A stretch of DNA of 64,000 nt from Mycobacterium sp. JS623 (lineage in GTDB: Bacteria; Actinomycetota; Actinomycetes; Mycobacteriales; Mycobacteriaceae): NCBI RefSeq assembly GCF_000328565.1, contig NC_019966.1, positions 558,001 through 622,000 on the forward strand, in the 5' to 3' direction. The notes below the pieces were generated by a model. The model saw nothing but the letters and a program-made list of their open reading frames with translations. It was not told the DNA's origin and ran no database searches. Shown here piece after piece: positions 46,126-55,738 of the stretch. Both the position numbers and the translations under genes were made by a program. The first letter of the stretch is position 1. Each line of letters opens with the position of its first letter.

Positions 46126-46986
46126 ATGACGGAGCTTGCGGAGCAGCCCACAGCCACAGACGCGCTACCGCTGGGGCCGAAATCACTGGTCTGGCGCTAC
46201 TTCGGCGACAACCGGATGTATCTCATCGGGCCGCGGCCTGCAGTACTGCAAAACATGCTCGCCGAACTGGGCCAAGGCGTGCTCGACCATTCGATGTTCT
46301 TCGCCGACACCGCGGAGCGCCTCAAGCGCACCATTCCGCCGATCTTCAACACCGTCTACGGCTCTGACGACGACAACGCAGGCACGCAAGTCCGCGACTT
46401 CCACCACCACGTGAAGGGCGATATGCCTGGCACGGACGGCGTTCGCTACCACGCGCTCGACCCCGACACCTACTTTTGGGCGCACGCCACCTTCGTCGAA
46501 CAGGTGCTCTACTTCGCCGACACGTTTGTCAAACGACTGACGCAAGCCGAGAAGGAACAGATCTACCTCGAATCCAAGACGTGGTATCGCCGCTACGGCG
46601 TCAGCGATCGGCCCATGCCGGCCAATTACGCTGATTTCCAACAGTATTGGGACCGGATGATTAATGAGGTCATGGTTGCGCATCCGACGGCGAAATACGG
46701 CGTCGGCTACGTGACGAAGGGTTTCCCGTGCCCGAAGGGAGTGTCGCCAGTCGTGTGGCGCGTCATCGCGGTCGTGTTCGACCCGATGGCCGCGTTCCTG
46801 ACGACGGGCGGCCTGCCGCCCCGGGCACGCGATCTTCTCGGCCTGCCGTGGAGCGAACGCCAGGAGCGTCGCTATCAACGCTTCGCCGCGCTATGGCGCT
46901 CTCACCCTGTGAATTGGGTGTGGGACCATCTGCCAATGCGGCTGCGCTACAACGGTTATGCGTTAAAGGGCTATGCCAGGGGCTGA
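46126..46986 (+). CDS. Oxygenase MpaB family (DUF2236) protein
   Basis: A 286-aa protein of the MpaB/latex-clearing-protein superfamily (DUF2236). Conserved-looking elements are [48 protein letters not shown] with the His thought to bind heme, and [11 protein letters not shown]. Members are heme oxygenases that act on hydrophobic substrates such as rubber or meroterpenoids. ATG 46126; TAACAC at 46112-46117 may be its -10. The last 14 bases overlap a TetR gene. Confidence 0.88.
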   Translation: MTELAEQPTATDALPLGPKSLVWRYFGDNRMYLIGPRPAVLQNMLAELGQGVLDHSMFFADTAERLKRTIPPIFNTVYGSDDDNAGTQVRDFHHHVKGDMPGTDGVRYHALDPDTYFWAHATFVEQVLYFADTFVKRLTQAEKEQIYLESKTWYRRYGVSDRPMPANYADFQQYWDRMINEVMVAHPTAKYGVGYVTKGFPCPKGVSPVVWRVIAVVFDPMAAFLTTGGLPPRARDLLGLPWSERQERRYQRFAALWRSHPVNWVWDHLPMRLRYNGYALKGYARG

Positions 46987-47569
46987 CCCGACGCTAGAAG
47001 CCATCCTCGACGCCGCCGTCGTCGAGTTCGAACGGCATGGCTTTCGCAAGGTCGCCCTCGATGACGTCGCGCGGCGGGCGCGGATCAGCCGGACCACCAT
47101 CTACCGGCGGTTCGCCAATAAGGACGAGCTCGTCGCGGCGGTCATCGAACGTGAGAACGTCCGGTTGTTCGCCGACATCGCCGCCGAATTGAAACAGGCT
47201 GGGCCGCAGTCGAACTACTACGTCGAAGCCTTCACTCTATCGATACTGAAATTTCGCAGGCACCGGGTGCTCGATCGGATGATGACTGATGAGCCCGGCC
47301 TGGTTCTCGAGATGGCCGGTCAGCATTACGGCGCGGCAATCGAACGGATGGCCGAGGCGTTGCGGGTGATCTTTCCGACCGGCTTCGCCGAGCGGATCGG
47401 AGAGCAGGCAGTGCTCGAGCTGGCGGACACCATCCTGCGATACGCCGCGATGGTGCTGCTGCTGCCCAGCGCGCAACCACTGGAGACGGCCGACGACGTC
47501 CGCGCCTTCGCCACGCAGCACTTCTTGCCGAGCTTGCCCGTTGCGTTGCGGGCTGTCCCGGCTGGTTAG
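46973..47569 (+). CDS. TetR-family regulator next to the MpaB-like gene
   Basis: A 198-aa TetR protein: HTH at residues 25-50 ([20 protein letters not shown]), then [12 protein letters not shown] and a helical ligand-binding part. It overlaps the MpaB-like gene by 14 bases, so the two are co-translated and it probably controls their shared promoter, where an imperfect palindrome (TGTAACACTGTTCTACA) spans the start region. Ligand unknown. Confidence 0.9.
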   Translation: MPGADPTLEAILDAAVVEFERHGFRKVALDDVARRARISRTTIYRRFANKDELVAAVIERENVRLFADIAAELKQAGPQSNYYVEAFTLSILKFRRHRVLDRMMTDEPGLVLEMAGQHYGAAIERMAEALRVIFPTGFAERIGEQAVLELADTILRYAAMVLLLPSAQPLETADDVRAFATQHFLPSLPVALRAVPAG

Positions 47570-47614
47570 CTGTTCTGCGTTTCGTAACTCGGACCATCGG
47601 GCAGCCCCTACAGC

Positions 47615-47971
47615 ATGGGTACCGAACAACAGCAACGCACCGGCGAGTCCGAACAGCAGCAACAGAGTGGGGCGCCCGACGTCCGCGAACAACGGCGACA
47701 GGCTGAGTCAACCGAAAACTCCGAAGAACCGAAGATGACGGAGAAGCCCGAGGTCACCGACGAGCACAAGGAAGAGGCCAAGAAGATCGCCAAGGCCTAC
47801 AACGACGACCTTCAGACCACCACCCTGCCCGGCAGCGGCGGCACGGTCTCCGGAACCGCCGTCACCGACTGGGTCGACGACGAGGACAAGGGCAAGGTCG
47901 AAACCACCGCCGAAGAGGGCAATGTGGAGTACCGCAAGACCGAGGAATTCCGCAAGCTCCAGGAGTCGTGA
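47615..47971 (+). CDS. Hydrophilic Gln/Glu-rich small protein
   Basis: A 118-aa protein with no hydrophobic segment. The first 45 residues are almost only Q, E, S, R and T (RTGESEQQQQSGAPDVREQR). The second half has a likely folded part, EEAKKIAKAYNDDLQTTTLPGSGGTVSGTAVTDW in pieces, and an acidic tail. ATG 47615 lacks a ribosome site; ATG 47735 (MTEKPEVTDEHK) is a possible shorter start. Function unknown; stress-type hydrophilic proteins look like this. Confidence 0.65.
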   Translation: MGTEQQQRTGESEQQQQSGAPDVREQRRQAESTENSEEPKMTEKPEVTDEHKEEAKKIAKAYNDDLQTTTLPGSGGTVSGTAVTDWVDDEDKGKVETTAEEGNVEYRKTEEFRKLQES

Positions 47972-47979
47972 GGCTGCGA

Positions 47980-48324
47980 TCAGCCGAAGAAGATTCCAGT
48001 CGGATCGTTGTGGATTTCTGCTAGGAGCAGCGTGACGTCCTGCGTCGGCTCGACTGCTTCGTACACGTGAAAGTTTGAGTCGCGGTCGGGCCAATACAGC
48101 TCCCAGCCACGCGACCGGGTGAACCGCAGACGCGCAACGAATACGTCGAACCACGGCCCGCCTGGTTGCTCGGGGTCGACGGCGCGAGACTCGACCACGG
48201 TCAACGCATTGCGCTCGGTATCCAAGCGATAGCGCAACTGGCGTGCAGCGTGCGGTGGCATACCGGAGTTCAGATCGCTGACAAACTGCTCCGCGAGGCG
48301 AACATCCTCAGCAGGCAGCGGCAT
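47980..48324 (-). CDS. DUF3024 family protein
   Basis: A 114-aa protein of the small DUF3024 family (DVRLAEQFVSDLNS near the start, FTRSRGWELYWPDRDSNFHVY in the middle). Often found singly in actinobacteria; no known function. ATG 48324 lies 20 bases from the divergent PNPOx-like GTG at 48344. It converges on the hydrophilic protein gene. Confidence 0.85.
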   Translation of the reverse strand: MPLPAEDVRLAEQFVSDLNSGMPPHAARQLRYRLDTERNALTVVESRAVDPEQPGGPWFDVFVARLRFTRSRGWELYWPDRDSNFHVYEAVEPTQDVTLLLAEIHNDPTGIFFG

Positions 48325-48343
48325 GTGCCTAGGCTATTGGCTT

Positions 48344-48829
48344 GTGACACCGCTTGAGCGAATTGCCCCGGCGTTCATCGAGATGGCGCATTCGATCGTG
48401 TGGGCGTCGGTCGCGACCGTCGACGAAAACAGTCGGCCCCGCACTCGCATTCTGCATCCGTTTTGGGAGTGGGACGGCACCGATTTGTTCGGCTGGATCG
48501 CCACGGTGCCCAGCCCGGTGAAGAAGGCGCATCTCGCCGCTCACCCGGAAATGGCGGTCAGTTACTGGACCACGAACCATGACACCTGCAGCGCCGATTG
48601 CCTGGTGGAGTGGTATCACGACGACGAGACCCGTGCGGCAGTCTGGAACAGATTCGCGAAGGGCCCCTCGCCCGTCGGCTATGACCCCTCCATCATCCCG
48701 ATGTGGGCGGACGGCCCGACATCCGATCAATTCGCAGTGCTGCGATTGAGCCCGTATCGGCTGCGGGTCATGCCCGGCACGGCGATGATTAGCGGTGAAG
48801 GCGAAACCCTCACCTGGACCGCGAAGTGA
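48344..48829 (+). CDS. Pyridoxamine-5'-phosphate oxidase-like split-barrel protein
   Basis: A 161-aa flavin/F420-type split-barrel protein. IVWASVATVDENSRPRTRIL is the classic strand pair, followed by GWIATVPSPVKKAHLAAHPEMAV. It could be an FMN-, heme- or F420-dependent oxidoreductase. GTG 48344 is preferred over a start at 48323, which would overlap the divergent DUF3024 gene. The P450 gene starts inside its stop (GTGA), so the two are co-translated. Confidence 0.86.
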   Translation: MTPLERIAPAFIEMAHSIVWASVATVDENSRPRTRILHPFWEWDGTDLFGWIATVPSPVKKAHLAAHPEMAVSYWTTNHDTCSADCLVEWYHDDETRAAVWNRFAKGPSPVGYDPSIIPMWADGPTSDQFAVLRLSPYRLRVMPGTAMISGEGETLTWTAK

Positions 48830-50196
48830 ATCCGACAACCAGCGAAGCGATCGACGTCAGCTCCTTGCCGTTGACGCCGAGGAACCCGCTGCCGCTGCGG
48901 AAGTTGGTAAAGCTGGTGCGAAGGCTCGACACCGGGCAGGAAGTAATTCGCGACGCAGGTGGTCCCATCACCCGCATCGCGTTTGGACCGAAATGGCTGT
49001 TTCCGCCAATCGTCGCGGTGATGTCGCCAAACGCGATGCGCGACGTATTAAGCCGCACCGACGCGTCTTCCGAGCGGTGCATCATTCACGAGGAAGTCCA
49101 GAACATGGCCGGCGACAGCCTGTTCGTCCTTCCCAACCTGCAGTGGCGTCCGCGCAAGCGCGCATTACAGCCAGTATTCACCAAACACAATGTCCGAAAC
49201 TTCGGCGGCCACATGTCAAGGGCTGCACAGCAATTCGTCGACCGCTGGCCCGACGGTGGCGAGGTGGACCTCGACATCGAATGCCGCAAGGTCGCCATGC
49301 AATCACTGGGGCGTTCGGTTCTCGGCATCGATCTCAACGAGCGGGCGGAGACGATCGCCCGGTGCATGCATGTCGCGTCCTCCTACACGGCCGACCGCGC
49401 GTTGCGACCTGTACACGCACCGCGGTGGCTGCCGACGCCCGCGCGCCGCAAGGCCCGCGCTGCCGTCAGGGCGATGCGCGCAATCACCGACGAGATGGTG
49501 CACGCATGCCGCGAGGATCCCATGCGTGACGCGCCGCTCGTGCAAGCGCTGATCGCGGCCACCGATCCGGAGACCGGTCAGCACCTTTCCGATGAGGACA
49601 TCTCCAACGACCTGCTGATCTTCATGCTGGCCGGCCACGACACCACTGCTACGGCGCTGACCTACTCGCTGTGGATTCTCGGGCACCACCCTGAGATCCA
49701 GGCGCGTGTCGCAGCCGAGGCCGCCGAGGTCGGCGATAGGGAGCTGACACCTGACGATGTGCCCCGGCTCGGATATACCGCGCAAGTGCTGAACGAGTCG
49801 TTACGACTGTGCCCGCCCGCCGCAGGCGTCGGCAGGTTGGCGACGCGCGACATCGCGGTGGATGGTTATCGGGTGGAGGCAGGCAGCCTGATTGCGGTCG
49901 GAATCTATGGCCTGCACCATGATCCGGCTATCTGGCCCGACCCGATGGCCTTCGACCCCGACCGGTTCAGCCCGGAGAACGTGAAGGCCCGCAACCGGTG
50001 GGAGTTTCTGCCGTTCCTCGGCGGGGGACGGCCGTGCATCGGCGAGCACTTCGCGAGGCTGGAGACCACGCTTGCGATGGCGACGATTGTCCGCGCGTTG
50101 GAGATCCGCTCTGTGGACAAGGAATTCCGCTGCGAGGTGCCGTTCACCACCGTCGCCGACGGACCGATCTGGGCGCGCGTCAGCCCGCGGGTCTAG
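48826..50196 (+). CDS. Cytochrome P450
   Basis: A 456-aa P450, similar in style to the CYP135/138 group of mycobacteria. The I-helix is FMLAGHDTTATAL (oxygen-binding threonines), the K-helix ExxR is ESLR, and the heme loop is FLGGGRPCIGEHFA with ligand C404. The substrate is unknown. It is coupled to the PNPOx-like gene, and DUF385 genes lie on its other side, so it sits in a small redox cassette. Its stop codon overlaps the end of the DUF385 pseudogene on the opposite strand. Confidence 0.93.
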   Translation: MNPTTSEAIDVSSLPLTPRNPLPLRKLVKLVRRLDTGQEVIRDAGGPITRIAFGPKWLFPPIVAVMSPNAMRDVLSRTDASSERCIIHEEVQNMAGDSLFVLPNLQWRPRKRALQPVFTKHNVRNFGGHMSRAAQQFVDRWPDGGEVDLDIECRKVAMQSLGRSVLGIDLNERAETIARCMHVASSYTADRALRPVHAPRWLPTPARRKARAAVRAMRAITDEMVHACREDPMRDAPLVQALIAATDPETGQHLSDEDISNDLLIFMLAGHDTTATALTYSLWILGHHPEIQARVAAEAAEVGDRELTPDDVPRLGYTAQVLNESLRLCPPAAGVGRLATRDIAVDGYRVEAGSLIAVGIYGLHHDPAIWPDPMAFDPDRFSPENVKARNRWEFLPFLGGGRPCIGEHFARLETTLAMATIVRALEIRSVDKEFRCEVPFTTVADGPIWARVSPRV

Positions 50197-50408
50197 ACGC
50201 GCTTGACCAGCACCGCCTGCTGGAACGGCAGCAGGCCGAACAGAGTGGGGAAGACGGTCAACGGCGTTCGGTAGGGCTTGCCCTACGTTCGGCCGATGTG
50301 TTCGAGGATGCCCATGGTCGGCGCCCATCCCGCCCACACCCGCTGGATCGGGTTGGTGACGTACCGGTTGAACCGCGCCGGCCATTGCGGTAGTTGCACG
50401 CCGACCAT
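50193..50408 (-). pseudogene. Decayed DUF385 (F420-dependent nitroreductase-type) gene
   Basis: Reading the minus strand from ATG 50408 gives a single frame that starts like a DUF385 protein (QWPARFNRYVTNPIQRVWAG, then MGILEHIGRT), meets an internal TAG, and resumes with GKPYRTPLTVFPT. In this family the position of the TAG normally holds Ser (GRxSGxxYRTPL), so a single TCG to TAG change explains it. The frame then jumps to LFGLLPFQQAVLVKRV, typical of the C-terminus, and stops at 50193: about 70 codons are missing. Functional DUF385 proteins bind F420. The intact paralogue is divergently placed at 50423. Confidence 0.75.
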
Positions 50409-50422
50409 CACACTCGTAAGTC

Positions 50423-50809
50423 ATGGCCTACCTCAAGCCTGGATGGTTCACCCGCGCGGTGTTCAACAAGATCGCGATCGCCACCGGGGTGAGCAATACC
50501 GAGAAGCTGACCGTGACCCGGCGCCGTAGCAAGCAACGGCAAGAGGTTCCCGTGATCACGGTCGATGTCGCGGGCGCCAAGTATCTGGTCTCCACTCGCG
50601 GCGAATCCGAGTGGGTCAAGAACGTCCGCGCCGACCCGAACGTGACGATCGGCCCGACCGCATACGTCGCGCGGGAGATTCCCGAACAGGACCGCCAACC
50701 GATCCTCGCGGCCTACCGTCACAAGGCCGGCCGCGCAGTCGACGGCTACTTCAAGCAGTTGCCGCGCGAGGCCGACCACCCTGTGTTCGTCGTCACCCCG
50801 AAGGGCTGA
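50423..50809 (+). CDS. DUF385 (deazaflavin F420-dependent nitroreductase family) protein
   Basis: A 128-aa split-barrel protein of the Ddn/Rv1558-like DUF385 family, expected to use coenzyme F420. Typical parts are [40 protein letters not shown] and [17 protein letters not shown] 50423 is 14 bases from the divergent pseudogene start, so the two probably shared a promoter region. It lies next to the P450 and PNPOx-like genes. Confidence 0.9.
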   Translation: MAYLKPGWFTRAVFNKIAIATGVSNTEKLTVTRRRSKQRQEVPVITVDVAGAKYLVSTRGESEWVKNVRADPNVTIGPTAYVAREIPEQDRQPILAAYRHKAGRAVDGYFKQLPREADHPVFVVTPKG

Positions 50810-50861
50810 GCCACTACACCCTGTAGTTGACCAGCTTGGCCGGGCTGGAACACTAGTGGTC

Positions 50862-52178
50862 ATGCACCGCACTTCGTTGTCGACGGCGGCCTCTGCTGCG
50901 CTTTTCGCCGACGCGTGTGCCGTCATCCCCGGCGGGGTGAACTCGCCGGTCAGAGCCTTTTCTTCGGTCGGCGGCACCCCGCGGTTCATCACGTCTGCTT
51001 CCGGGTACTGGCTGACCGACGCCGACGACAACCGCTATGTCGACCTGGTGTGCTCATGGGGCCCGATGATTCTCGGCCACGCCCACCCCGCCGTCGTCGA
51101 GGCGGTCCAGCGCGTCGCAGCCGATGGCCTATCCTTCGGGGCGCCCACGCCATCGGAGACCGAACTCGCAGGCGAGATCATCGGTCGCGTCGCGCCAGTG
51201 CAGCGGCTGCGCATGGTCAACTCCGGTACCGAGGCCACCATGAGCGCGATCCGGCTGGCTCGCGGCTACACCGGCCGCGCCAAGATCATCAAGTTCTCCG
51301 GGTGCTATCACGGCCACAGCGACGCGCTGCTTGCCGACGCCGGATCGGGTGTCGCAACGCTCGGCCTGCCGTCATCACCGGGAGTGACCGGCGCCGCCAC
51401 CGCTGACACGATTGTGTTGCCCTACAACAACATTCCCGCAGTGGAGGACGCGTTCGGCCGGTTCGGTGACGAGATCGCCTGCATCATCACCGAGGCCAGC
51501 CCCGGCAACATGGGCACGGTTCCGCCACTGCCGGGGTTCAACGCAGAGCTGCGCCGCATCACCGCCGAGCATGGTGCGCTGCTGATCTCCGACGAAGTGA
51601 TGACGGGCTTTCGCGTCAGCCGATCCGGTTGGTACGGCGTCGATCCCGTCGACGCCGACCTGTTCACGTTCGGCAAGGTGATGAGCGGCGGGCTGCCCGC
51701 CGCCGCGTTCGGTGGCCGCGCCGAGGTGATGGAGCGTCTCGCACCACTGGGGCCCGTATACCAGGCAGGCACGCTGTCCGGTAATCCCGTCGCGATGGCC
51801 GCGGGACTCGCCACTTTGCGCGCTGCCGACGATGCTGCCTACGGCGCGTTGAACACCAATGCCGATCGGCTGGCCGCACTGATGGGTGATGCGCTGACCG
51901 AAGCCGGTGTCGCACATCAGATTCAGCGGGCGGGGAACATGCTCAGCGTCTTCTTCGGCGACGCGCCCGTCCACGACTTCGCGGCCGCGCGCGCCACTGA
52001 AACCTGGCGCTTCCCGGCGTTCTTCCACGCGCTGCTCGACGCAGGCGTTTACCCGCCCCCGAGCGCGTTCGAAACCTGGTTCGTGTCAACCGTTCTGGAT
52101 GACAAGGCGTTTGAACACATCGCCGAAGCCCTGCCGGGCGCCGCTCGCGCTGCCGCGGAAGCGACGAAACCCGCATGA
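50862..52178 (+). CDS. hemL: Glutamate-1-semialdehyde 2,1-aminomutase
   Basis: Converts glutamate-1-semialdehyde to 5-aminolevulinate, completing the C5 pathway begun by HemA. About 438 aa, a PLP class III aminotransferase fold. [10 protein letters not shown] and [19 protein letters not shown] are substrate/cofactor segments; the PLP lysine is in [16 protein letters not shown] 50862 is used; GTG 50856 in the same frame is possible, and neither has a good ribosome site. The stop overlaps the next gene (ATGA). Confidence 0.95.
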   Translation: MHRTSLSTAASAALFADACAVIPGGVNSPVRAFSSVGGTPRFITSASGYWLTDADDNRYVDLVCSWGPMILGHAHPAVVEAVQRVAADGLSFGAPTPSETELAGEIIGRVAPVQRLRMVNSGTEATMSAIRLARGYTGRAKIIKFSGCYHGHSDALLADAGSGVATLGLPSSPGVTGAATADTIVLPYNNIPAVEDAFGRFGDEIACIITEASPGNMGTVPPLPGFNAELRRITAEHGALLISDEVMTGFRVSRSGWYGVDPVDADLFTFGKVMSGGLPAAAFGGRAEVMERLAPLGPVYQAGTLSGNPVAMAAGLATLRAADDAAYGALNTNADRLAALMGDALTEAGVAHQIQRAGNMLSVFFGDAPVHDFAAARATETWRFPAFFHALLDAGVYPPPSAFETWFVSTVLDDKAFEHIAEALPGAARAAAEATKPA

Positions 52179-52810
52179 CAGAGAAGGCTCCCGAGGCCAG
52201 TGAGGCCGTGAAGACTGTCGTGCACGTGATGCGGCACGGCGAGGTGTACAACCCCGACAAGATCCTCTACGGCCGCCTGCCCGACTACCACCTGTCGGAG
52301 CGCGGGCGGGCGCAGGCGCAGGCGGTCGCCGACTGGCTGGCGCAGCGCGACATCGTCTACGTCGTCGCCTCGCCGCTAGAGCGTGCACAGGAGACGGCCG
52401 AGCCGTTGGCAACCCGACTCGGTCTGCCGATCAACACCGACGAGGATCTGATCGAGTCGGCGAACGTCTTCCAGGGCAAGAAGGTGTCCCCCGGAGATGG
52501 CGCCCTTCGCAACCCTCTCAATTGGCGGCACCTGCGCGACCCGCGCACCCCGTCCTGGGGTGAGCCCTACGCTGAGATCGCGGCTCGGATGACGGCAGCA
52601 CTGCACCGAGCCCGGACGAAAGCGGCGGGCCATGAGGCCCTATGCGTCAGCCATCAGCTGCCCGTCGAAACACTGCGCCGGGCGATGACGGGGAAGGCGT
52701 TGCATCACTTCCCGACTCGGCGCCTATGCAACCTCGCGTCGGTGACCTCCTTCTACTTCCACGGCGACTCCTACGTCGGCTGGGGATATTCGGAGCTGGC
52801 CGGGCGGTGA
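52175..52810 (+). CDS. Histidine phosphatase-family protein (Rv0525-like)
   Basis: A 211-aa phosphoglycerate-mutase-fold phosphatase. The catalytic motif is [10 protein letters not shown] with H at about residue 20, and SHQLPVE supplies the second His near 160. The substrate is unknown. Coupled by ATGA to hemL and by GTGA to the thioredoxin-like lipoprotein, so it belongs to the heme / cytochrome c maturation operon. Confidence 0.9.
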   Translation: MTEKAPEASEAVKTVVHVMRHGEVYNPDKILYGRLPDYHLSERGRAQAQAVADWLAQRDIVYVVASPLERAQETAEPLATRLGLPINTDEDLIESANVFQGKKVSPGDGALRNPLNWRHLRDPRTPSWGEPYAEIAARMTAALHRARTKAAGHEALCVSHQLPVETLRRAMTGKALHHFPTRRLCNLASVTSFYFHGDSYVGWGYSELAGR

Positions 52811-53403
52811 AGTGGCTGGCGGTCCTGGCAAGCGCGGCGATCGTCGCGCTCGCTGGCTGCTCGACCGGTGACGACGCGGTGGCGCAGGGCGGCACGTTCG
52901 AGTTTGTTGCACCCGGCGGCAAGACCGACATCCTCTACGACCCACCCGAAAGCCGTGGCCGCCCAGGCAAGTTGGCCGGATCCGAGCTGATGGATCCCGC
53001 CAAGACGGTTTCGCTTGACGACTTCGCGGGCAAGGTCGTCGTAGTCAATGTATGGGGCCAGTGGTGTGGGCCCTGCCGCACTGAGATCACGCAGCTGCAG
53101 AAGGTGTACGACGCCACTCATGCCAAGGGCGTCGCATTCCTCGGCATCGACGTCCGCGACAACAATCGCGACGCGGCAAAGGATTTCATCGTCGACCGCA
53201 AGGTCACGTTCCCGTCGATCTACGACCCGCCGATGCGCACCATGATCGCATTCGGCGGTAAATACCCGGCCACCGTCATCCCGTCGACTGTCGTGCTCGA
53301 CCGTGAGCACCGGGTCGCTGCGGTCTTCCTTCGCGAGTTGCTCGCAGAGGACCTCCAACCTGTGGTGGAAAGGCTTGCGGCCGAACCGGAGTCGAAGACA
53401 TGA
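52807..53403 (+). CDS. TlpA/ResA-like thioredoxin lipoprotein (CcsX-like, Rv0526)
   Basis: A 198-aa exported thiol-disulfide reductase for apocytochrome c. The lipobox is ALAGC with Cys18; the redox motif is WGQWCGPC with Cys87 and Cys90; the cis-Pro is in IPSTVVLD. Acts outside the membrane, reducing the heme-binding CxxCH of apocytochromes, with electrons passed by CcdA. GTG 52807 overlaps the preceding stop; its stop overlaps the ccdA ATG. Confidence 0.92.
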   Translation: MKWLAVLASAAIVALAGCSTGDDAVAQGGTFEFVAPGGKTDILYDPPESRGRPGKLAGSELMDPAKTVSLDDFAGKVVVVNVWGQWCGPCRTEITQLQKVYDATHAKGVAFLGIDVRDNNRDAAKDFIVDRKVTFPSIYDPPMRTMIAFGGKYPATVIPSTVVLDREHRVAAVFLRELLAEDLQPVVERLAAEPESKT

Positions 53404-54170
53404 CCGGGTTCACCGAGATCGCCGCCGCAGGACCGGTGCTGCTCGCGGCGGGCATCAGCGTCCTCGCCGGGTTCGTTTCGTTCGCCTCGCCGTGTGTGGT
53501 GCCGCTGGTACCGGGCTATCTGTCCTACCTGGCGGCCGTCGTCGGGGTGGAGGAGGAACCGGGGAGTGGGACGGTCCGGACCGCGCGGCTGCGGGTCACA
53601 GGCGCGGCCCTGTTGTTCGTCGCGGGTTTCACCGCCGTGTTCCTGCTCGGCACCGTTGCCGTCCTCGGGATGACGACCACGTTGATCACCAATCAGCTTC
53701 TGCTGCAACGCATCGGCGGCGTGCTCACGATCGTCATGGGCCTGGTGTTTGTCGGGTTTGTCCCGCTGCTGCAGCGCGACGCCCGGTTCACACCCAAGCA
53801 GGTCTCGACGCTCGGTGGTGCGCCGCTGCTCGGCGCGGTGTTCGGGCTTGGCTGGACGCCGTGTCTCGGCCCCACCTTGACCGGGGTGATCGCGGTGGCG
53901 TCGGCGACAGACGGCGCGAGCGTGGCCCGCGGTGTCGCACTGGTCATCGCGTACTGCCTCGGACTGGGAATCCCGTTCGTGTTGTTGGCCTTTGGCTCCG
54001 CTCGTGCCGTGCAGGGCCTTGGCTGGCTGCGGCGGCACACCCGCGCGATCCAGATCTTTGGCGGCGTGCTGCTGATCCTCGTCGGCACGGCGCTGGTGAC
54101 CGGACTGTGGAACGACTTCGTGTCCTGGGTGCGCGACGCGTTCGTCAGCGACGTGACGTTGCCGATATGA
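53400..54170 (+). CDS. ccdA: Cytochrome c biogenesis protein CcdA
   Basis: A 256-aa membrane protein with six helices that moves electrons from cytoplasmic thioredoxin to the outside. The two key cysteines are in FASPCVVPLVPGYLSYL (first helix) and GWTPCLGPTLTGVI (fourth helix). ATGA overlaps on both sides tie it to the ResA-like gene and to resB. Confidence 0.95.
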   Translation: MTGFTEIAAAGPVLLAAGISVLAGFVSFASPCVVPLVPGYLSYLAAVVGVEEEPGSGTVRTARLRVTGAALLFVAGFTAVFLLGTVAVLGMTTTLITNQLLLQRIGGVLTIVMGLVFVGFVPLLQRDARFTPKQVSTLGGAPLLGAVFGLGWTPCLGPTLTGVIAVASATDGASVARGVALVIAYCLGLGIPFVLLAFGSARAVQGLGWLRRHTRAIQIFGGVLLILVGTALVTGLWNDFVSWVRDAFVSDVTLPI

Positions 54171-55738
54171 GACGGCTGCTCGCGCTGATGCGCAACACTT
54201 GGCGGACCCTGACGTCGATGGGCACCGCGCTGGTGCTCCTCTTCCTGTTGGCGCTGGGCGCCATCCCAGGCGCCCTGCTGCCACAGCGCAGCCTCAACGA
54301 GTTCAAGGTCGAGCAATACATCGCCGAGCATCCGACCATCGGGCCGTGGCTGGACCGGCTGCAAGCCTTCCAGGTGTTCTCCAGCTTCTGGTTCACCGCG
54401 ATCTATGTGCTGCTGTTCATCTCGCTGGTGGGCTGCCTGACGCCGCGGCTCGTCGAACACGCCCGCAGCCTGCGCGCCACCCCCGTCGCCGCGCCCCGCA
54501 ACCTGAGCCGGCTCCCCAAGCACCACACCGCGGAGGTCGCCGGCGATCCGCAGCAGTTGACCGGGACCATCGCCGGTCACCTCAAGGGCTGGCGCCGCAC
54601 CGTACGCACGGAAGGCGAAACAACCGAAATCTCCGCGGAGAAAGGCTATTTGCGTGAGTTCGGCAACATCGTCTTCCACTTCTCACTGCTCGGCCTGCTC
54701 GTCGCCGTGGCGGCCGGAAAGCTATTCGGCTACGAGGGCAACGTCATCGTCGTCGCCGACAAGGGCCCCGGCTTCTGTTCGGCGTCGCCCGCGGCATTCG
54801 ATTCGTTCCGCGCGGGCAACACTGTCGACGGGACCTCGTTGTACCCAATCTGCTTGAAGGTCAACGACTTCCAGGCGCACTATCTGCCGAGCGGTCAGGC
54901 CGTGAGCTTTGCCGCCAACATCGATTACCAGGCCGGCGCCGATCTCAACTCCGACACCTGGCGGCCGTATCATCTGAAAGTCAATGAGCCGCTGCGTGTT
55001 GGCGGGGACCGGGTGTACCTGCAGGGGCACGGCTATGCCCCGACATTCACCGTCACGTTCCCCGATGGGCAGACCCGCACGCAGACGCTGCAGTTCCGGC
55101 CGGAAAGCCAGATCACGATGCTGTCGTCGGGGGCGATGCGCTTCGATCCGCCGGGCGGCAGCTATCCCAATCCCGACCAGCGGCGCAAAAACCAGATCGC
55201 GATCCAGGGCCTGTTCGCACCCACCGAACAGCTCGACGGCACCCTGCTGTCATCGAGCTTCCCTGCGCTGAACGACCCCGCCGTCGCGATCGACATCTAC
55301 AAGGGCGACACCGGACTGGACACGGGCACGCCGCAGTCGTTGTTTTCGCTCGACCCGAAGCTCATCGCGCAGAATCGGTTGGCGAAGAAGGCCCGAGTCA
55401 ACCTCAAAGCCGGTCAGCAGACCCGGCTCGACGACGGCTCTGTCGTCCGGTTCGACGGTGCGGTGCCGTTCGTCAATGTGCAGGTCTCCCACGATCCCGC
55501 CCAGATCTGGGTGCTGGTGTTCGCGCTGACGATGATGGCCGGTCTGCTGGTGTCGCTGGTGATACGGCGCCGTCGGGTCTGGGTTCGGCTCACACCGTGC
55601 GGCCCGGGTACGGTAAGCGTCGAGCTGGGCGGCTTGGCGCGCACCGACAACTCCGGGTGGGGCGACGAGTTCGAGCGGTTGACGCAGCGTCTACTCGACG
55701 GCGACGTCCAGCGGAAAGTTGAGGCACAGCGCTTATGA
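54167..55738 (+). CDS. resB: Cytochrome c biogenesis protein ResB (Ccs1)
   Basis: A 523-aa system II heme-handling subunit. Three early membrane helices (about 15-40, 70-92, 165-190) are followed by a large extracytoplasmic domain and a last helix near 460-480 (FALTMMAGLLVSLVIRRRR). It forms the heme delivery and ligation complex with CcsA. ATG 54167 overlaps the ccdA stop. Its own stop (TGA 55736-55738) overlaps the ATG of the first 71-bp repeat unit. Confidence 0.93.
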   Translation: MRRLLALMRNTWRTLTSMGTALVLLFLLALGAIPGALLPQRSLNEFKVEQYIAEHPTIGPWLDRLQAFQVFSSFWFTAIYVLLFISLVGCLTPRLVEHARSLRATPVAAPRNLSRLPKHHTAEVAGDPQQLTGTIAGHLKGWRRTVRTEGETTEISAEKGYLREFGNIVFHFSLLGLLVAVAAGKLFGYEGNVIVVADKGPGFCSASPAAFDSFRAGNTVDGTSLYPICLKVNDFQAHYLPSGQAVSFAANIDYQAGADLNSDTWRPYHLKVNEPLRVGGDRVYLQGHGYAPTFTVTFPDGQTRTQTLQFRPESQITMLSSGAMRFDPPGGSYPNPDQRRKNQIAIQGLFAPTEQLDGTLLSSSFPALNDPAVAIDIYKGDTGLDTGTPQSLFSLDPKLIAQNRLAKKARVNLKAGQQTRLDDGSVVRFDGAVPFVNVQVSHDPAQIWVLVFALTMMAGLLVSLVIRRRRVWVRLTPCGPGTVSVELGGLARTDNSGWGDEFERLTQRLLDGDVQRKVEAQRL

